Counted from the first letter of the stretch, positions 30,186-41,302 are shown. The stretch: DNA of 64,000 nucleotides from Stenotrophobium rhamnosiphilum (GCF_003052265.1 NZ_QANS01000001.1:558001-622000), one strand, 5' to 3'. Program-made: numbers and translations. Notes: generated by a model from the sequence alone, not told the origin.

Positions 30186-30538
30186 TCGTCACGCTCGCGG
30201 ACACTACTATCGCGAGTGGAAACACCACGGAGAAATGACATTCCACCCTCACCATCATCAAGAGGATCAGGTTGAGTAGAAGGAACGTCTATGTCGCTAC
30301 GCAACCAACCAGGAATGGGGGAGGCGAGAAGAGCGGCTACGTTTCGGGCGGCTTCTATTCCGCGACGAACAGCGACATGACGCTTAAAGCGGTGAATGCG
30401 GTATTGCCAACGGATCACTGATGCAATCTCGCGAGCGAGGAAATATCCGGCTGCCCCCGAGAAGAACGCGACGAACATGCCAAATTCGAATGCAATCGCA
30501 ATGGCGTTGCCGAGTTCTGTTAAATCCGCATCTATCAT
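30182..30538 (-). CDS. early prophage membrane protein
   Basis: A 118-residue protein with one membrane segment near the N terminus (AIAIAFEFGMFVAFFSGAAGYFLA) and a basic cytosolic tail (RWQYRIHRFKRHVAVRRG). It is the first gene of the long minus-strand transcript. ATG 30538 follows a GGGGGATCAA site; the open frame to 30676 would run back through the operator region and is not used. Function unknown. Confidence 0.7.
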   Translation of the reverse strand: MIDADLTELGNAIAIAFEFGMFVAFFSGAAGYFLAREIASVIRWQYRIHRFKRHVAVRRGIEAARNVAALLASPIPGWLRSDIDVPSTQPDPLDDGEGGMSFLRGVSTRDSSVRERDE

Positions 30539-30560
30539 TTGATCCCCCGATCGATAACCG

Positions 30561-30628
30561 TGTAAACCCACGGTTGACAGGGAGATGTATACAATTGGTT
30601 GACACCCACTGTCAACTATAGGTTTACA
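30561..30628. promoter_or_regulatory. divergent promoter with three 19-bp operators
   Basis: A repeated half-site TGTMAAC/GTTKACA occurs with fixed 5-base spacers: TGTAAAC-CCACG-GTTGACA (30561-30579), GTTGACA-CCCAC-TGTCAAC (30598-30616, perfect) and TGTCAAC-TATAG-GTTTACA (30610-30628, sharing a half-site and reaching the regulator's ATG). The minus strand carries a near-consensus promoter, TTGACA (30615-30610), 18 bases, TATACA (30591-30586), whose -35 lies inside two operators. This looks like a lysogeny-type switch. Confidence 0.8.
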
Positions 30629-31011
30629 TGAACGTCTTGGAAGCGGCCATTGAGAAAGCAGGCGGAGTTCGCCCATTAGCTCGAGAACTGTGGGTCACTC
30701 CGCAGGCAATATCGAACATGCGCACTGAAAAACCGGTGTCACCTGACGTTGCGGCTGGGTGCGCAGAATATTTGGGGCTAGACCCTGTTCCAGCGACTAT
30801 GGAGGCGATGATGCGCCAACCTAGCGCAGGTATTAACGGATCGCGGCGCTGGTGGGATCGCCTACAGAAATGGGCTCGGCAGAACCCGGATAGCGCAAAA
30901 GAATATGCCCCTTACGCAAGCGAAAGGGGCATACATTGGCCAAATACCGAAGTTGGTAGGCGCGATTGGACTCGAACCAACGACCCCCACCATGTCAAGG
31001 TGGTGCTCTAA
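30628..31011 (+). CDS. Cro/YdaS-like phage regulator with a chimeric C terminus
   Basis: A 127-residue frame. Residues 1-52 form a small HTH of the YdaS/Cro type (IEKAGGVRPLARELWVTPQAISNMRTEKPVSPDVAAGCAEYL), the likely repressor for the operator array just upstream. The last 15 or so residues (WTRTNDPHHVKVVL) are read from the attachment core and the antisense of tRNA-Val, so the true domain ends earlier and the tail depends on integration. In the circular phage form the frame would continue into sequence at 22616. Confidence 0.75.
   Translation: MNVLEAAIEKAGGVRPLARELWVTPQAISNMRTEKPVSPDVAAGCAEYLGLDPVPATMEAMMRQPSAGINGSRRWWDRLQKWARQNPDSAKEYAPYASERGIHWPNTEVGRRDWTRTNDPHHVKVVL
30953..30998 (-). 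repeat. right attachment repeat inside tRNA-Val
   Basis: Second copy of the 46-bp core at 22570-22615. Here it continues on the right into the rest of the tRNA, so integration rebuilt the tRNA with phage-borne 3' sequence. Confidence 0.93.
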
Positions 31012-31030
31012 CCAGCTGAGCTACGCGCCT
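30954..31030 (-). tRNA. tRNA-Val (anticodon GAC), phage integration target
   Basis: A 77-nt cloverleaf: acceptor AGGCGCG pairs with CGCGCCT, anticodon loop TTGACAT giving GAC, T loop GGTTCGAGTCC, encoded CCA. Its 3' half is the phage attachment core. Confidence 0.96.
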
Positions 31031-31117
31031 ATTGCCTGAGCAACAGGGCGCGCAGAATAACGGTGTGAGGGATGAGACGCAAGCAAAGTTTGTGGATAAA
31101 TATGGCGTCGAGCAAAA

Positions 31118-31149
31118 AAAATGAGGGCGGCCGAAGCCGCCCTCATTTA
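31118..31149. terminator. bidirectional terminator between tRNA-Val and phospholipase
   Basis: An 11-bp GC-rich stem, ATGAGGGCGGC / GCCGCCCTCAT with loop CGAA, flanked by an A run on one side and TTT on the other. It terminates the minus-strand phospholipase gene. Confidence 0.88.
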
Positions 31150-31161
31150 CATCACCGCCTA

Positions 31162-32814
31162 TTACTGAAGAGTGAGTGCGTTGGTGAGATCGCCCATCGG
31201 AGCAAAGCCGTTGGCTTTTAGTGCGGTGTCGCGTGCAGTCAGGCCTGGCAAGGTATCCAGCTCGAAGCGGCGCGTGATGAGGCGCAGGATAGAAGCGGTG
31301 TCGTATTGCGTGTGATCGACCGTGTTCTTTTTGGAATAAGGCGAGATGATGATTGCAGGAATGCGCGTGCCTGGGCCGAGCTTATCGCCCTTGGGTGGCG
31401 CAACGTGATCCCAGAAGCCGCCGTTTTCGTCGTAAGTCACCACAACCACCATGTTCTTCCACTGTGGGCTGGCCTGCAGTTTGGTCAGCAAGTCGACGAT
31501 GTGATCGTCACCTGCTTTAACTGAGGCATAACCGGCGTGTTGGTTGAGATCGCCTTCTGGTTTATAGAAGGTGACCTGCGGCAGCGTGCCGCCAGCGATG
31601 TCGGCGACCAGATCGTTGTAATCCTGCAGGTGCGCTTTGCGCTGTGCAGCGTGGGTGACAGGATCCAGATTGCTGTAGTAGTTGAACGGCTGATGGTGGA
31701 ACTGGAAGGTCGGCGCCGCACCGGGAACGCTGCTGCCGAAGTCGCGAGTGGTGCTGGCGGCCGTTGAGATTTGATCCCAAGCGCCGGCATACCATTTCCA
31801 GCTCACGCCTTTGGTGGTTAGCAGATCGCCAATATTCGTTGCGGTCTGAGCGGGCAGTGTATTGGCCTTGCTTGGATCGGCGTAAAGCTTTGCGGCATCG
31901 CTTGCAGCGGGTGCGTTGCTGCTAGGTTGATACGGCGGCTGCATGGTGTTAATCGCATGAAATTTGCCGTCACCAAAATAATTCTTTGGCGTAAGCGTGC
32001 TGCTGTTGACGAAGGTAGGAACGCCGTCAATTGCAGATGCGGGTGAAGTTGGTTTCTGTGTTAAGCGTGGCAGGAAATTCCCGGACGTATCTGTGTCAAT
32101 CGCAGAGATTGAATTTTTGGCTGGCGATGCAGCGTCATCAGCATTTGGATATTCCGGTGCGCAAGCGCAGATCAGGTACTGGTGGTTCAAGAACGAACCG
32201 CCGTATGCGCCGATGAAGAAATTGTCTGCCAGCGTGAATTGTTTGGCGACATTCCACATCGCCATCTTGCTGCCATCGTAATAACCCATCACCAAGCCGC
32301 CAGCATCAGCATAGGCGACGAACTTGTCGTTCTTTCCGCCGTTGATCTGCATCTGGTTTTCATAGAAGCGGTGATAGAGGTCGCGCGTGATGACGGAGAT
32401 CGGCATTTCTTTGCCGGCGCCGTAAGCGCTTTCGATCGGGAAGGGCTTGTTGGGCAGGTTGGCAGCCAGCGTATCTGCTGCAGATACAACGGGTGTTTGT
32501 CCTGCAGCGGTTGCGCCGCCCCATACCTGAGGAAGGCTGGTGAATACGGTTTCTGCGACGTTACGATCCGTTTGTGGAATCAAGGTGCCGACGGCAGTTG
32601 GATTCACGCCAGGAATGCCATTGGCACCGGCAAAGTTTCCGTACAGATTGTCGAAGCTGCGGTTTTCAGCGTAGATCACGACGATGTTCTGAACCTTGTC
32701 TTGCAGCGCGGCGGTGACGGCTGCACTGCGATCCGAAGTGTCGTTGTTGGTGCAAGCACTCAAGCTCGCAGCGAGTGCTGCAGCGAGTAGAAAAAGGCGA
32801 AAAGAAAATTTCAT
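31162..32814 (-). CDS. lipoprotein phospholipase C / acid phosphatase (AcpA family)
   Basis: A 550-residue exported phosphoesterase of the phospholipase C/AcpA family. A lipoprotein-like signal peptide ends at LSACTNN. The metal and nucleophile motif is VVIYAENRSFDNLYGNF (about 46-62), with the later VVVTYDENGGFWDHVAPP carrying metal ligands. Such enzymes release phosphate from phospholipids or phosphomonoesters in the periplasm or at the cell surface. It is divergent from the cytochrome peroxidase; the 154-base gap holds an inverted CTCTGTCAC repeat. A second family member, with a Tat signal, is at 51884. Confidence 0.88.
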   Translation of the reverse strand: MKFSFRLFLLAAALAASLSACTNNDTSDRSAAVTAALQDKVQNIVVIYAENRSFDNLYGNFAGANGIPGVNPTAVGTLIPQTDRNVAETVFTSLPQVWGGATAAGQTPVVSAADTLAANLPNKPFPIESAYGAGKEMPISVITRDLYHRFYENQMQINGGKNDKFVAYADAGGLVMGYYDGSKMAMWNVAKQFTLADNFFIGAYGGSFLNHQYLICACAPEYPNADDAASPAKNSISAIDTDTSGNFLPRLTQKPTSPASAIDGVPTFVNSSTLTPKNYFGDGKFHAINTMQPPYQPSSNAPAASDAAKLYADPSKANTLPAQTATNIGDLLTTKGVSWKWYAGAWDQISTAASTTRDFGSSVPGAAPTFQFHHQPFNYYSNLDPVTHAAQRKAHLQDYNDLVADIAGGTLPQVTFYKPEGDLNQHAGYASVKAGDDHIVDLLTKLQASPQWKNMVVVVTYDENGGFWDHVAPPKGDKLGPGTRIPAIIISPYSKKNTVDHTQYDTASILRLITRRFELDTLPGLTARDTALKANGFAPMGDLTNALTLQ

Positions 32815-32863
32815 TGGGGCTCCGATAATGTGGAATTTGCGTAGGTAATCATCGTGTCGGCCT

Positions 32864-32945
32864 GTGACAGAGTTATGTCCGTCGCGGGTAAAAATTTGAT
32901 AAGGAAATCAAAGTAAAAATCGAATAAATGTAATTGCTCTGTCAC
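32864..32945. promoter_or_regulatory. inverted CTCTGTCAC pair between divergent genes
   Basis: GTGACAGAG (32864-32872) and CTCTGTCAC (32937-32945) face each other 64 bases apart, one near each divergent start. CTGTCAC is the half-site of PhoB boxes, but the second half-sites are poor, so a Pho box is only a possibility. Confidence 0.4.
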
Positions 32946-32968
32946 CGCATTTTGTTCAAATAAAAATT

Positions 32969-34266
32969 ATGAAAATTCAATTTTCCCTAGAAAAATTTAC
33001 TCTTGGCGCACTTCTGTCTGTGCTGCTTACTTTTCAGTTTGCTTGTGGTGATGCGTCATCTCATTCGAGTGCCACACAGGTAGCAGATGCCGCCACTTCA
33101 GCAACAAAAAAAGCGTTCTATACAACGACTTTTGAAAAGCACCCGACTGTTGCGGTGATGACTTCTTTGGGGCGATCCATGTTCATGGATCCATCCCTGT
33201 CTGCATCAGGAAAAGTGTCTTGCGCGAGTTGCCACAGCCCTGAGCGTGCATATGGACCGGCCAATGATCTTGCGGTGCAAATGGGCGGTGCCAAAATGAA
33301 TTTGCAAGGCACGCGTGCGGCGCCTTCGCTACGTTACCTGCAGAGCGTGCCGTCGTTCAGCGAGCATTTCCATGATGATGATGGCGATGACAGCATCGAC
33401 CAGGGGCCAGCTGGTGGCCACACATGGGATGGTCGCGCCGACACGGTCCACGATCAGGCACGTCTGCCTTTGCTTTCGTCTTTGGAAATGGCGAATGAGA
33501 ATCCGGCTGCGGTCGTGAAGAAGATTCGAAATGCGGCATACGCATCCGCTTTTCGTGATGCTTTCGGATTGGACGTTCTGGACAACGACGAGAAAGCTTT
33601 TAACGCAGCGCTACTCGTGCTGGAAGTGTTCCAGCAAAGTCCCGCGGATTTTTATCCTTATGACAGCAAATACGATGCAGTCTTGAGAAGGCAAGCGAAG
33701 CTCTCTCCGCAGGAAGCGCGAGGCTTGGCTCTGTTCAACGACGCTAATAAGGGTAATTGCGCGAGCTGCCATCCTTCGACTATCAAGGGCGGCGCTTTTC
33801 CAGCGTTCAGTGATTTCGGATATATCGCCGTGGGCGTTCCACGCAATCAAAAATTGCCTGCCAATGCCGATCTGAATTATTTCGACATGGGTTTGTGTGG
33901 GCCCATGCGCAAGGATTTATCAGCTGAGAAAAAATACTGTGGCGCCTTCCGTACGCCTTCGTTGAGGAACGTGGCGCTACGACATCGCTTCTTCCACAAC
34001 GGAGCATTCAATAGCTTGGAAGACGTCCTGCGCTTTTATGTCCAGCGTGATACCCAGCCAGAGAAGTGGTATCCACGAGATGCGAAAGGGCAGGTGAAAA
34101 AATTCAACGATTTGCCGCCGGCTTATCATCCCAACATCAACATGGACCCGCCATTTGGCCAAGCTGTTGGTGACAAGCCTGTGCTCAACAATGCCGAGAT
34201 TCGCGATGTGATTGCGTTCTTGAAGACTCTGACCGACGGTTATCGCGTAGAGGAAAAGGCGGCGAA

Positions 34267-34270
<4 letters not shown>
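32969..34270 (+). CDS. di-heme cytochrome c peroxidase (MauG/CcpA family)
   Basis: A 433-residue exported protein with two c-type heme sites, CASCH at residues 85-89 and CASCH at 264-268. An N-terminal signal segment ([15 protein letters not shown]) could be a signal peptide or a weak lipobox. The order and the region [12 protein letters not shown] fit the MauG/bacterial di-heme peroxidase family, which reduces peroxide or oxidises protein side chains. A separate electron-donor gene is not adjacent. It overlaps the 3' end of uvrB by 4 bases in convergent orientation. Confidence 0.9.
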
Positions 34271-36333
<2,063 letters not shown>

Positions 36334-36367
36334 AAGAGGCGAAGCATAGCGCGAGGCGAAAGCATTT

Positions 36368-36444
36368 TGGTGTCCCCGACCGGAGTCGAACCAGTGGCCT
36401 GTCCCTTAGGAGGGGACCGCTCTATCCAGCTGAGCTACGGGGAC
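36368..36444 (-). tRNA. tRNA-Arg (anticodon CCT)
   Basis: A 77-nt cloverleaf: acceptor GTCCCCG pairs with CGGGGAC, anticodon loop CTCCTAA giving CCT, T loop GGTTCGACTCC, encoded CCA. It lies 34 bases upstream of uvrB on the same strand. This tRNA is a frequent integration target, but no duplicated 3' end is seen nearby. Confidence 0.95.
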
Positions 36445-36539
36445 GTGGTGCGGATGATAAGGGAACTATTCACTCAAAGCGACGAGTGCGGTCTCATTGC
36501 AAGTGCTTGTATTCATGCAAAAGGCGGGGCGGGAACGGA

Positions 36540-36908
36540 TTAATTTTTACCGCGGCGCATCAGCCATTCCATCACCAATTGGCCAAAACCAAGCACTAGC
36601 GCGACCAGGCCAATGCTGAAGCGCTGAGTGATTTTGTCGCGCTCGGCTTTAATCGAGCTGGTGATCTCAAAGCGAACTCTTGCGCGCATCGTTTCGAGTT
36701 CATCTTTACTGGTGGGCTGAAGATTGGGGCCGCGGTTTTGCAGATCTAGCTTCAGATTGAGTTCGGTCGAGGCATCAATATCGCTCTCGGAATATTTCGG
36801 CAGCTGATACCACTCCTGGCCGAAATACATGCAGATACCCAGGCCAGCGCTGAATAACAGGATAGGTAGTACAGGACGGCGGCGAGCGTAATTGGTTGGC
36901 GGCAGCAT
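36540..36908 (-). CDS. small two-helix inner membrane protein
   Basis: A 122-residue protein with an N-terminal helix (VLPILLFSAGLGICMYFGQEWY), a charged middle section of about 65 residues and a C-terminal helix (FSIGLVALVLGFGQLVMEWLM) followed by RRGKN. The start is ATG 36908, preceded by AAGGA. It lies 14 bases after nth and is probably the last gene of metG-rnfB-nth. Family not recognised. Confidence 0.7.
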   Translation of the reverse strand: MLPPTNYARRRPVLPILLFSAGLGICMYFGQEWYQLPKYSESDIDASTELNLKLDLQNRGPNLQPTSKDELETMRARVRFEITSSIKAERDKITQRFSIGLVALVLGFGQLVMEWLMRRGKN

Positions 36909-36921
36909 GGAGAGCAATCCT

Positions 36922-37554
36922 TTAAATAGTTTTTTGTTTGAACTCGCAGAGATCGCGAATCAAACATTCCGGGCATTTGGGCTTGCGGGCGATGCAAGTG
37001 TAACGGCCATGCAGAATTAACCAGTGATGCGCATCGCGCATGAATTCTGATGGAATGGTTTTCACCAATTTATCTTCGACGGCGCGCACGTCTTTGCCGG
37101 GAGCAATACCGGTGCGATTGGCGAGGCGAAAGATGTGTGTATCGACAGCCATCGTTGGTTCGCCAAACGCGGTGTTCAAAACCACATTCGCAGTTTTGCG
37201 ACCCACGCCTGGCAGCGCTTCAAGCGCATCACGATCATGCGGCACTTGGCTGCCATGCAATTCGATCAGCATTTTGCACAGGCCAATCACGTTCTTGGCT
37301 TTGGTTTGATACAGGCCAATCGTCTTGATGTATTCCTTCAGGCCCGCTTCGCCGAGCGCAAAGATGGCTTCAGGCGTATTGGCAACGGGATAAAGCTTTG
37401 CCGTTGCTTTGTTCACGCCAACGTCAGTGGCTTGTGCAGATAAAACCACGGCAACCAGCAATTCGAACGGCGAGTTAAAACGTAGCTCTGTCGTTGGATG
37501 CGGATTGGCCGCACGCAGACGCGAAAATATTTCGTGGCGCTTGGCGGGATTCAT
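36922..37554 (-). CDS. nth: endonuclease III
   Basis: A 210-residue DNA glycosylase/AP lyase for oxidised pyrimidines. The helix-hairpin-helix LEALPGVGRKTANVV carries the catalytic K120, and D138 is in AVDTHIFRL. The [4Fe-4S] ligands are C187, C194, C197 and C203 in CIARKPKCPECLIRDLC. It overlaps rnfB by one base. The combination of a cluster-carrying repair enzyme and an Rnf-type ferredoxin is conserved in several gammaproteobacteria. Confidence 0.98.
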   Translation of the reverse strand: MNPAKRHEIFSRLRAANPHPTTELRFNSPFELLVAVVLSAQATDVGVNKATAKLYPVANTPEAIFALGEAGLKEYIKTIGLYQTKAKNVIGLCKMLIELHGSQVPHDRDALEALPGVGRKTANVVLNTAFGEPTMAVDTHIFRLANRTGIAPGKDVRAVEDKLVKTIPSEFMRDAHHWLILHGRYTCIARKPKCPECLIRDLCEFKQKTI

Positions 37555-38246
37555 CAGTGCTTCTTCGGCGGTGCATCAGCTGATGCTTCGGCAGCACGCT
37601 TGGCCTGTACGCGTGCGAGTGCAGCGGCAACAGGATCGTAAGCGGTGTTGATGCGTGGCGCTTCACTCGGATCAGCAGATTTAGCGCGAGCAATCATTGC
37701 GGCTTTCTTCAGTTCGCGGGACTGCGCTTTGTCTGCGATATCGCGTTGCAGACGTAGCTCGCGTGATTCGTAACGTGTGCGCAAGGTATCGGCTTCGATG
37801 CGACGTTGCGACCAATCTGGCAACGCTGCGGCCAGCGGTTCAATCGTGATGCAATCAACCGGGCAGGGCGGCAAGCATAGATCGCAACCCGTGCAGGCGG
37901 AAGTAATGACGGTGTGCATCAATTGATTGGCGCCGACAATCGCATCCACCGGGCACGCTTGGATACACAGCGTGCAGCCGATGCACACAGCCTCTTCAAT
38001 CACCGCCGTGAGTCGTTGAATCTGCGCAATGCCGTTAACGGGATTGAGCGCCAGCACGGGCTTATTCAGCAGTGCAGCAAGACGCTGAATGCCTAGCTCG
38101 CCACCGGGCGGGCATTGATTGATCTCAGCCGCGCCACTCGCAATCGCTTCTGCATAAGGCTTACAGCCCTGATAGCCGCACTTAGTGCACTGCGTTTGCG
38201 GCAGCAGCTGATTGATCTGATCGGCGAGGGAGTTGAGCGCAGTCAT
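37554..38246 (-). CDS. rnfB: stand-alone RnfB/RsxB-like iron-sulfur protein
   Basis: A 230-residue ferredoxin-like protein: a Fe-S domain (CTKCGYQGCKPYAEAI...CPPGG) and two [4Fe-4S] clusters (CIGCTLCIQACP, CTGCDLCLPPCP), with a charged C-terminal tail. Unlike complex-bound RnfB it has no N-terminal membrane helix, and no other rnf gene is nearby. It is wedged between metG and nth, and may donate electrons to or help maintain the iron-sulfur cluster of neighbours. Confidence 0.9.
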   Translation of the reverse strand: MTALNSLADQINQLLPQTQCTKCGYQGCKPYAEAIASGAAEINQCPPGGELGIQRLAALLNKPVLALNPVNGIAQIQRLTAVIEEAVCIGCTLCIQACPVDAIVGANQLMHTVITSACTGCDLCLPPCPVDCITIEPLAAALPDWSQRRIEADTLRTRYESRELRLQRDIADKAQSRELKKAAMIARAKSADPSEAPRINTAYDPVAAALARVQAKRAAEASADAPPKKH

Positions 38247-38282
38247 CGCAAAAGAACGTGAGGCAAGCGCAAAAGCTCGCGC

Positions 38283-40340
38283 TTACTTCACCTTCATGCC
38301 GGGTTGCGCGCCGCTGTCGGGCGAGAGAATGAACGGGCCACCAGCGTCGCCGCTAGCTGCCAGCACCATGCCTTCACTCATGCCGAATTTCATTTTGCGT
38401 GGTGCGAGGTTGGCGACCATGACGGTCAAGCGGCCAACCAAAGTTTCTGGTGCGTAAGCGGATTTGATGCCAGCGAACACTTGGCGCTGACCCAATTCGC
38501 CGAGATCCAGCGTCAGGCGCAACAGCTTGTCTGCGCCTTCAACGTGTTCAGCGTTGGCGATGCGTGCAATGCGCAGATCAACCTTGCTGAAATCATCGAT
38601 AGAGATGTGTGCATTGTCTGCAGGCGCCGCTTGTGGCGCTGCGGCAGGTTTGGCTGGAGCTTCTGTAGTCACAGGCTTTTTCTCTTGCGGCGCACTGGCC
38701 AGTTCTTCGGCAACGATGGCGTCGGTGGATTTCTTTTCGATACGCGTCACGAGTGCGGCGTAAGGGCGGATGGCGTGGCCGAGTAACGGCGCATCAACAT
38801 CGTTCCAGCGCAGTGCTTCAACATTGAAGAACTGCTCGACCTGCTGCGCGAGCGCGGGCAACACGGGTTTCAGATAGATCGTGTACGCACGGAAGATATT
38901 CAGATACAGCGTGCAGTACTGATGCAGTGCCAGCTGTTGCTCAGGAGCTTTCGCAAGCTTCCAAGGCGCGACGCGTTGTACGGATTCGTTGGCCGCATCG
39001 GCGGCACGCATTACGCGTGTGGCGACTTCGGAGTAATCACCGCGCTCGTAAGCTTCGGCAATGATGTCTTTCAGCGCGCTGGTGTGCGTTGCCAGTTCTG
39101 CGAGTTGCTCAGCCGTGAGTAATTCAGCGAGTTTGCCGCCAAACTGTTTCTCGATGAAACCGGCGCAGCGTGAAGCGATGTTGACGTACTTGCCAACCAG
39201 ATCGCTGTTGATGCGCGCAGCGAAGTCTTCGAGATTGAGATCCAGATCATCCACGCCCGCGCCCACTTTGGCGGCGAAGTAATAGCGCAGATATTCCGGC
39301 GTCAGGTGGTTGAGGTAAGTGCGCGCCTTGATGAAGGTGCCGCGGCTCTTGCTCATCTTGGCGCCGTTGACGGTGAGGTAACCGTTGACGTGCAACTTGG
39401 TCGGCGTGCGATAGCCCGAGCCCTTCAACATCGCAGGCCAGAACAGACCGTGGAAGTTGACGATGTCTTTGCCGATGAAGTGGTGCAGTTCGGCATTGCT
39501 GCCCGCTTTCCAGAAGTCATCGAAATTCAATTTGCTCTTCGCGCACAGCGCGGTGAAGCTGGCCATGTAGCCAATTGGCGCGTCCAACCACACGTAGAAA
39601 AACTTGCCCGGTGCGTCGGGAATCGCGAAGCCGAAGTAGGGCGCATCACGTGAGATGTCCCAGTCCTTCAGACCCGCAGCAAACCACTCCTTGAGCTTGG
39701 CTTTGACGGCAGGATGCGCGACATCGCCGTCCAGCCAGCTTTCGAGAAAGCTCTGGAATTTGCCGAGTTCGAAGAAGTAATGCTCGGAGTCCTTCATCAC
39801 CGGCGTGGCGCCGGAAACAACTGAGTGCGGATTCTTTAAGTCGGTCGGCGAATACGCCGCACCGCAGTTCTCGCAGTTGTCGCCATATTGATCAGCCGTG
39901 CCGCACTTGGGGCATTCGCCCTTGATGTAGCGGTCTGGCAAGAACATGTTCTTGACCGGATCGTAAAGCTGTTGGATTTCGCGATTCGCAATTGCGCCCG
40001 TAGCTTTCAGCGCTTTGTAGATCGATTCCGACAACACGCGATTCTCTTCCGAGTGCGTGCTGTGGTAGTGGTCAAAGTCCACATGGAAGTCAGCAAAGTC
40101 CTGTGCGTGCTGCACGCGGATGCCTTCGATAAAGGCTTCCGGCGTCACGCCTGCCTTTTCAGCGGCCAGCATGATCGGCGTGCCGTGCGCGTCATCGGCG
40201 CAGACGTAGTGCACTTCGTGGCCCTGCATGCGCTGGTAGCGCACCCAGATGTCGGCCTGGACATAGCCCACCATATGGCCGAGGTGAATCGGACCGTTGG
40301 CATAGGGCAGGGCATTGGTGACTAGAATACGGCGCGTCAT
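38283..40340 (-). CDS. metG: methionyl-tRNA synthetase
   Basis: A 685-residue MetRS: class I signatures HLGH (19-22) and KMSKS (in [12 protein letters not shown]), a zinc knuckle [18 protein letters not shown], an anticodon-binding helical domain, an Ala/Pro-rich linker (about 540-575) and a C-terminal tRNA-binding EMAP/Trbp111-like domain ([20 protein letters not shown]). The start at 40340 ([16 protein letters not shown]) is preferred over the open frame to 40397, as it gives the conserved N terminus. Confidence 0.98.
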   Translation of the reverse strand: MTRRILVTNALPYANGPIHLGHMVGYVQADIWVRYQRMQGHEVHYVCADDAHGTPIMLAAEKAGVTPEAFIEGIRVQHAQDFADFHVDFDHYHSTHSEENRVLSESIYKALKATGAIANREIQQLYDPVKNMFLPDRYIKGECPKCGTADQYGDNCENCGAAYSPTDLKNPHSVVSGATPVMKDSEHYFFELGKFQSFLESWLDGDVAHPAVKAKLKEWFAAGLKDWDISRDAPYFGFAIPDAPGKFFYVWLDAPIGYMASFTALCAKSKLNFDDFWKAGSNAELHHFIGKDIVNFHGLFWPAMLKGSGYRTPTKLHVNGYLTVNGAKMSKSRGTFIKARTYLNHLTPEYLRYYFAAKVGAGVDDLDLNLEDFAARINSDLVGKYVNIASRCAGFIEKQFGGKLAELLTAEQLAELATHTSALKDIIAEAYERGDYSEVATRVMRAADAANESVQRVAPWKLAKAPEQQLALHQYCTLYLNIFRAYTIYLKPVLPALAQQVEQFFNVEALRWNDVDAPLLGHAIRPYAALVTRIEKKSTDAIVAEELASAPQEKKPVTTEAPAKPAAAPQAAPADNAHISIDDFSKVDLRIARIANAEHVEGADKLLRLTLDLGELGQRQVFAGIKSAYAPETLVGRLTVMVANLAPRKMKFGMSEGMVLAASGDAGGPFILSPDSGAQPGMKVK

Positions 40341-40471
40341 AGAAAGGGACTGAAAACGGTCAAGGCCGCAAATTATGACACGACGGTACTGCTGCACAGT
40401 TTCACAGAAGGGGTTTGCAGTAATTTCTCGTGCCTAAAAAGCACAATATCTTCACCAGAGGAGTTTCTAAA

Positions 40472-41173
40472 ATGCCTATCAGTAAGCGTATGGCTGCCGA
40501 ATTTATCGGCACGTTCTGGCTGGTTTTGGGTGGGTGCGGTAGTGCGGTGCTCGCGGCGGCCTTCCCCAGCCTGGGAATTGGCTTTGCTGGCGTCTCGTTA
40601 GCTTTCGGCCTGACGGTACTGACCATGGCCTATGCCATTGGCCATGTCTCTGGCTGCCATTTGAACCCCGCAGTGTCGTTTGGTCTCTGGGCTGGCGGCC
40701 GTTTCCCGACGGGCGATCTGCTGCCCTACATCCTCGCGCAGGTAGCTGGCGGCATTGCAGGTGCTGCAGTGCTGGCTTGCATTGCCAGCGGCAAGCCGGG
40801 ATTTGACTTGGTGGCTTCGGGCTTCGCCGCCAACGGTTTCGGCGAACACTCCCCGGGCGGTTTCTCGATGGAAGCAGGCTTGGTCAGTGAAGTGGTGATG
40901 ACCTTCATGTTCCTCGTCATCATTCTGGGCGCTACGCATGACCGTGCTCCAAAGGGTTTTGCTCCGATCGCGATAGGTCTCGGCCTCACGCTGATTCACC
41001 TCATTAGCATCCCTGTCACCAACACCTCGGTGAACCCAGCGCGCAGCACCAGTCAGGCGGTGTTTGTCGGTGGTTGGGCAATTCAGCAGCTCTGGTTGTT
41101 CTGGCTGGCGCCAATTGCGGGTGCACTAGCTGCGGGTTTTATCTCGCGCTGGTTGCATGGTGAAAAGAAGTAA
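40472..41173 (+). CDS. aqpZ: aquaporin Z-type water channel
   Basis: A 233-residue MIP-family protein with six membrane helices and the two NPA boxes HLNPAVS and SVNPARS. The selectivity features (His in [19 protein letters not shown] and an Arg after NPA) fit a water-specific aquaporin rather than a glycerol facilitator. ATG 40472 follows AGGAG; the frame is open to 40430. Confidence 0.95.
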   Translation: MPISKRMAAEFIGTFWLVLGGCGSAVLAAAFPSLGIGFAGVSLAFGLTVLTMAYAIGHVSGCHLNPAVSFGLWAGGRFPTGDLLPYILAQVAGGIAGAAVLACIASGKPGFDLVASGFAANGFGEHSPGGFSMEAGLVSEVVMTFMFLVIILGATHDRAPKGFAPIAIGLGLTLIHLISIPVTNTSVNPARSTSQAVFVGGWAIQQLWLFWLAPIAGALAAGFISRWLHGEKK

Positions 41174-41240
41174 CGCTTTTGCAGCATTTGCGGCTCCTAG
41201 GCATCCTGCCTCCGCCGCAATACCGTACATCCTGTACATA

Positions 41241-41273
41241 AAAGAAGCCGCCGCAGGGCGGCTTCTTCTTTTA
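41241..41273 (+). terminator. terminator after aqpZ
   Basis: A perfect 11-bp stem AAGAAGCCGCC / GGCGGCTTCTT (41242-41252, 41257-41267) with loop GCAG, followed by CTTTTA. Confidence 0.85.
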
Positions 41274-41302
41274 TGCTTGGCCCATAACGAATAGAGGCAG
41301 TC

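Larger units (their letters stand above)
22570..30998. mobile_element. integrated filamentous phage (Inovirus-type prophage) in tRNA-Val
   Basis: An element of about 8.4 kb bounded by the perfect 46-bp direct repeat. Order from the left: integrase (-), hairpin region, ParB-like gene (+), terminator, then a minus-strand block of Zot, DUF2523 protein, pIII-like adhesin, 23-aa membrane peptide, major coat protein, small membrane protein, ssDNA-binding protein, replication protein and three upstream ORFs, and finally a divergent HTH regulator. The module order rep-ssb-coat-adsorption-Zot is that of filamentous phages. No transposase and no lytic genes are present. All core reading frames look intact, so the element may be functional. 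Confidence 0.93.

Noticed and set aside
30182-30676. long version of the early prophage membrane protein
   Set aside because: The extra N terminus runs through the operator array; ATG 30538 has a better site.
22570-30998. integrative conjugative or satellite element instead of a phage
   Set aside because: No relaxase, mating or capsid-hijack genes; coat, pIII-like, Zot and rep genes fit a filamentous phage.
32864-32945. confident Pho box
   Set aside because: Only one good half-site at each position; kept as a low-confidence regulatory site.
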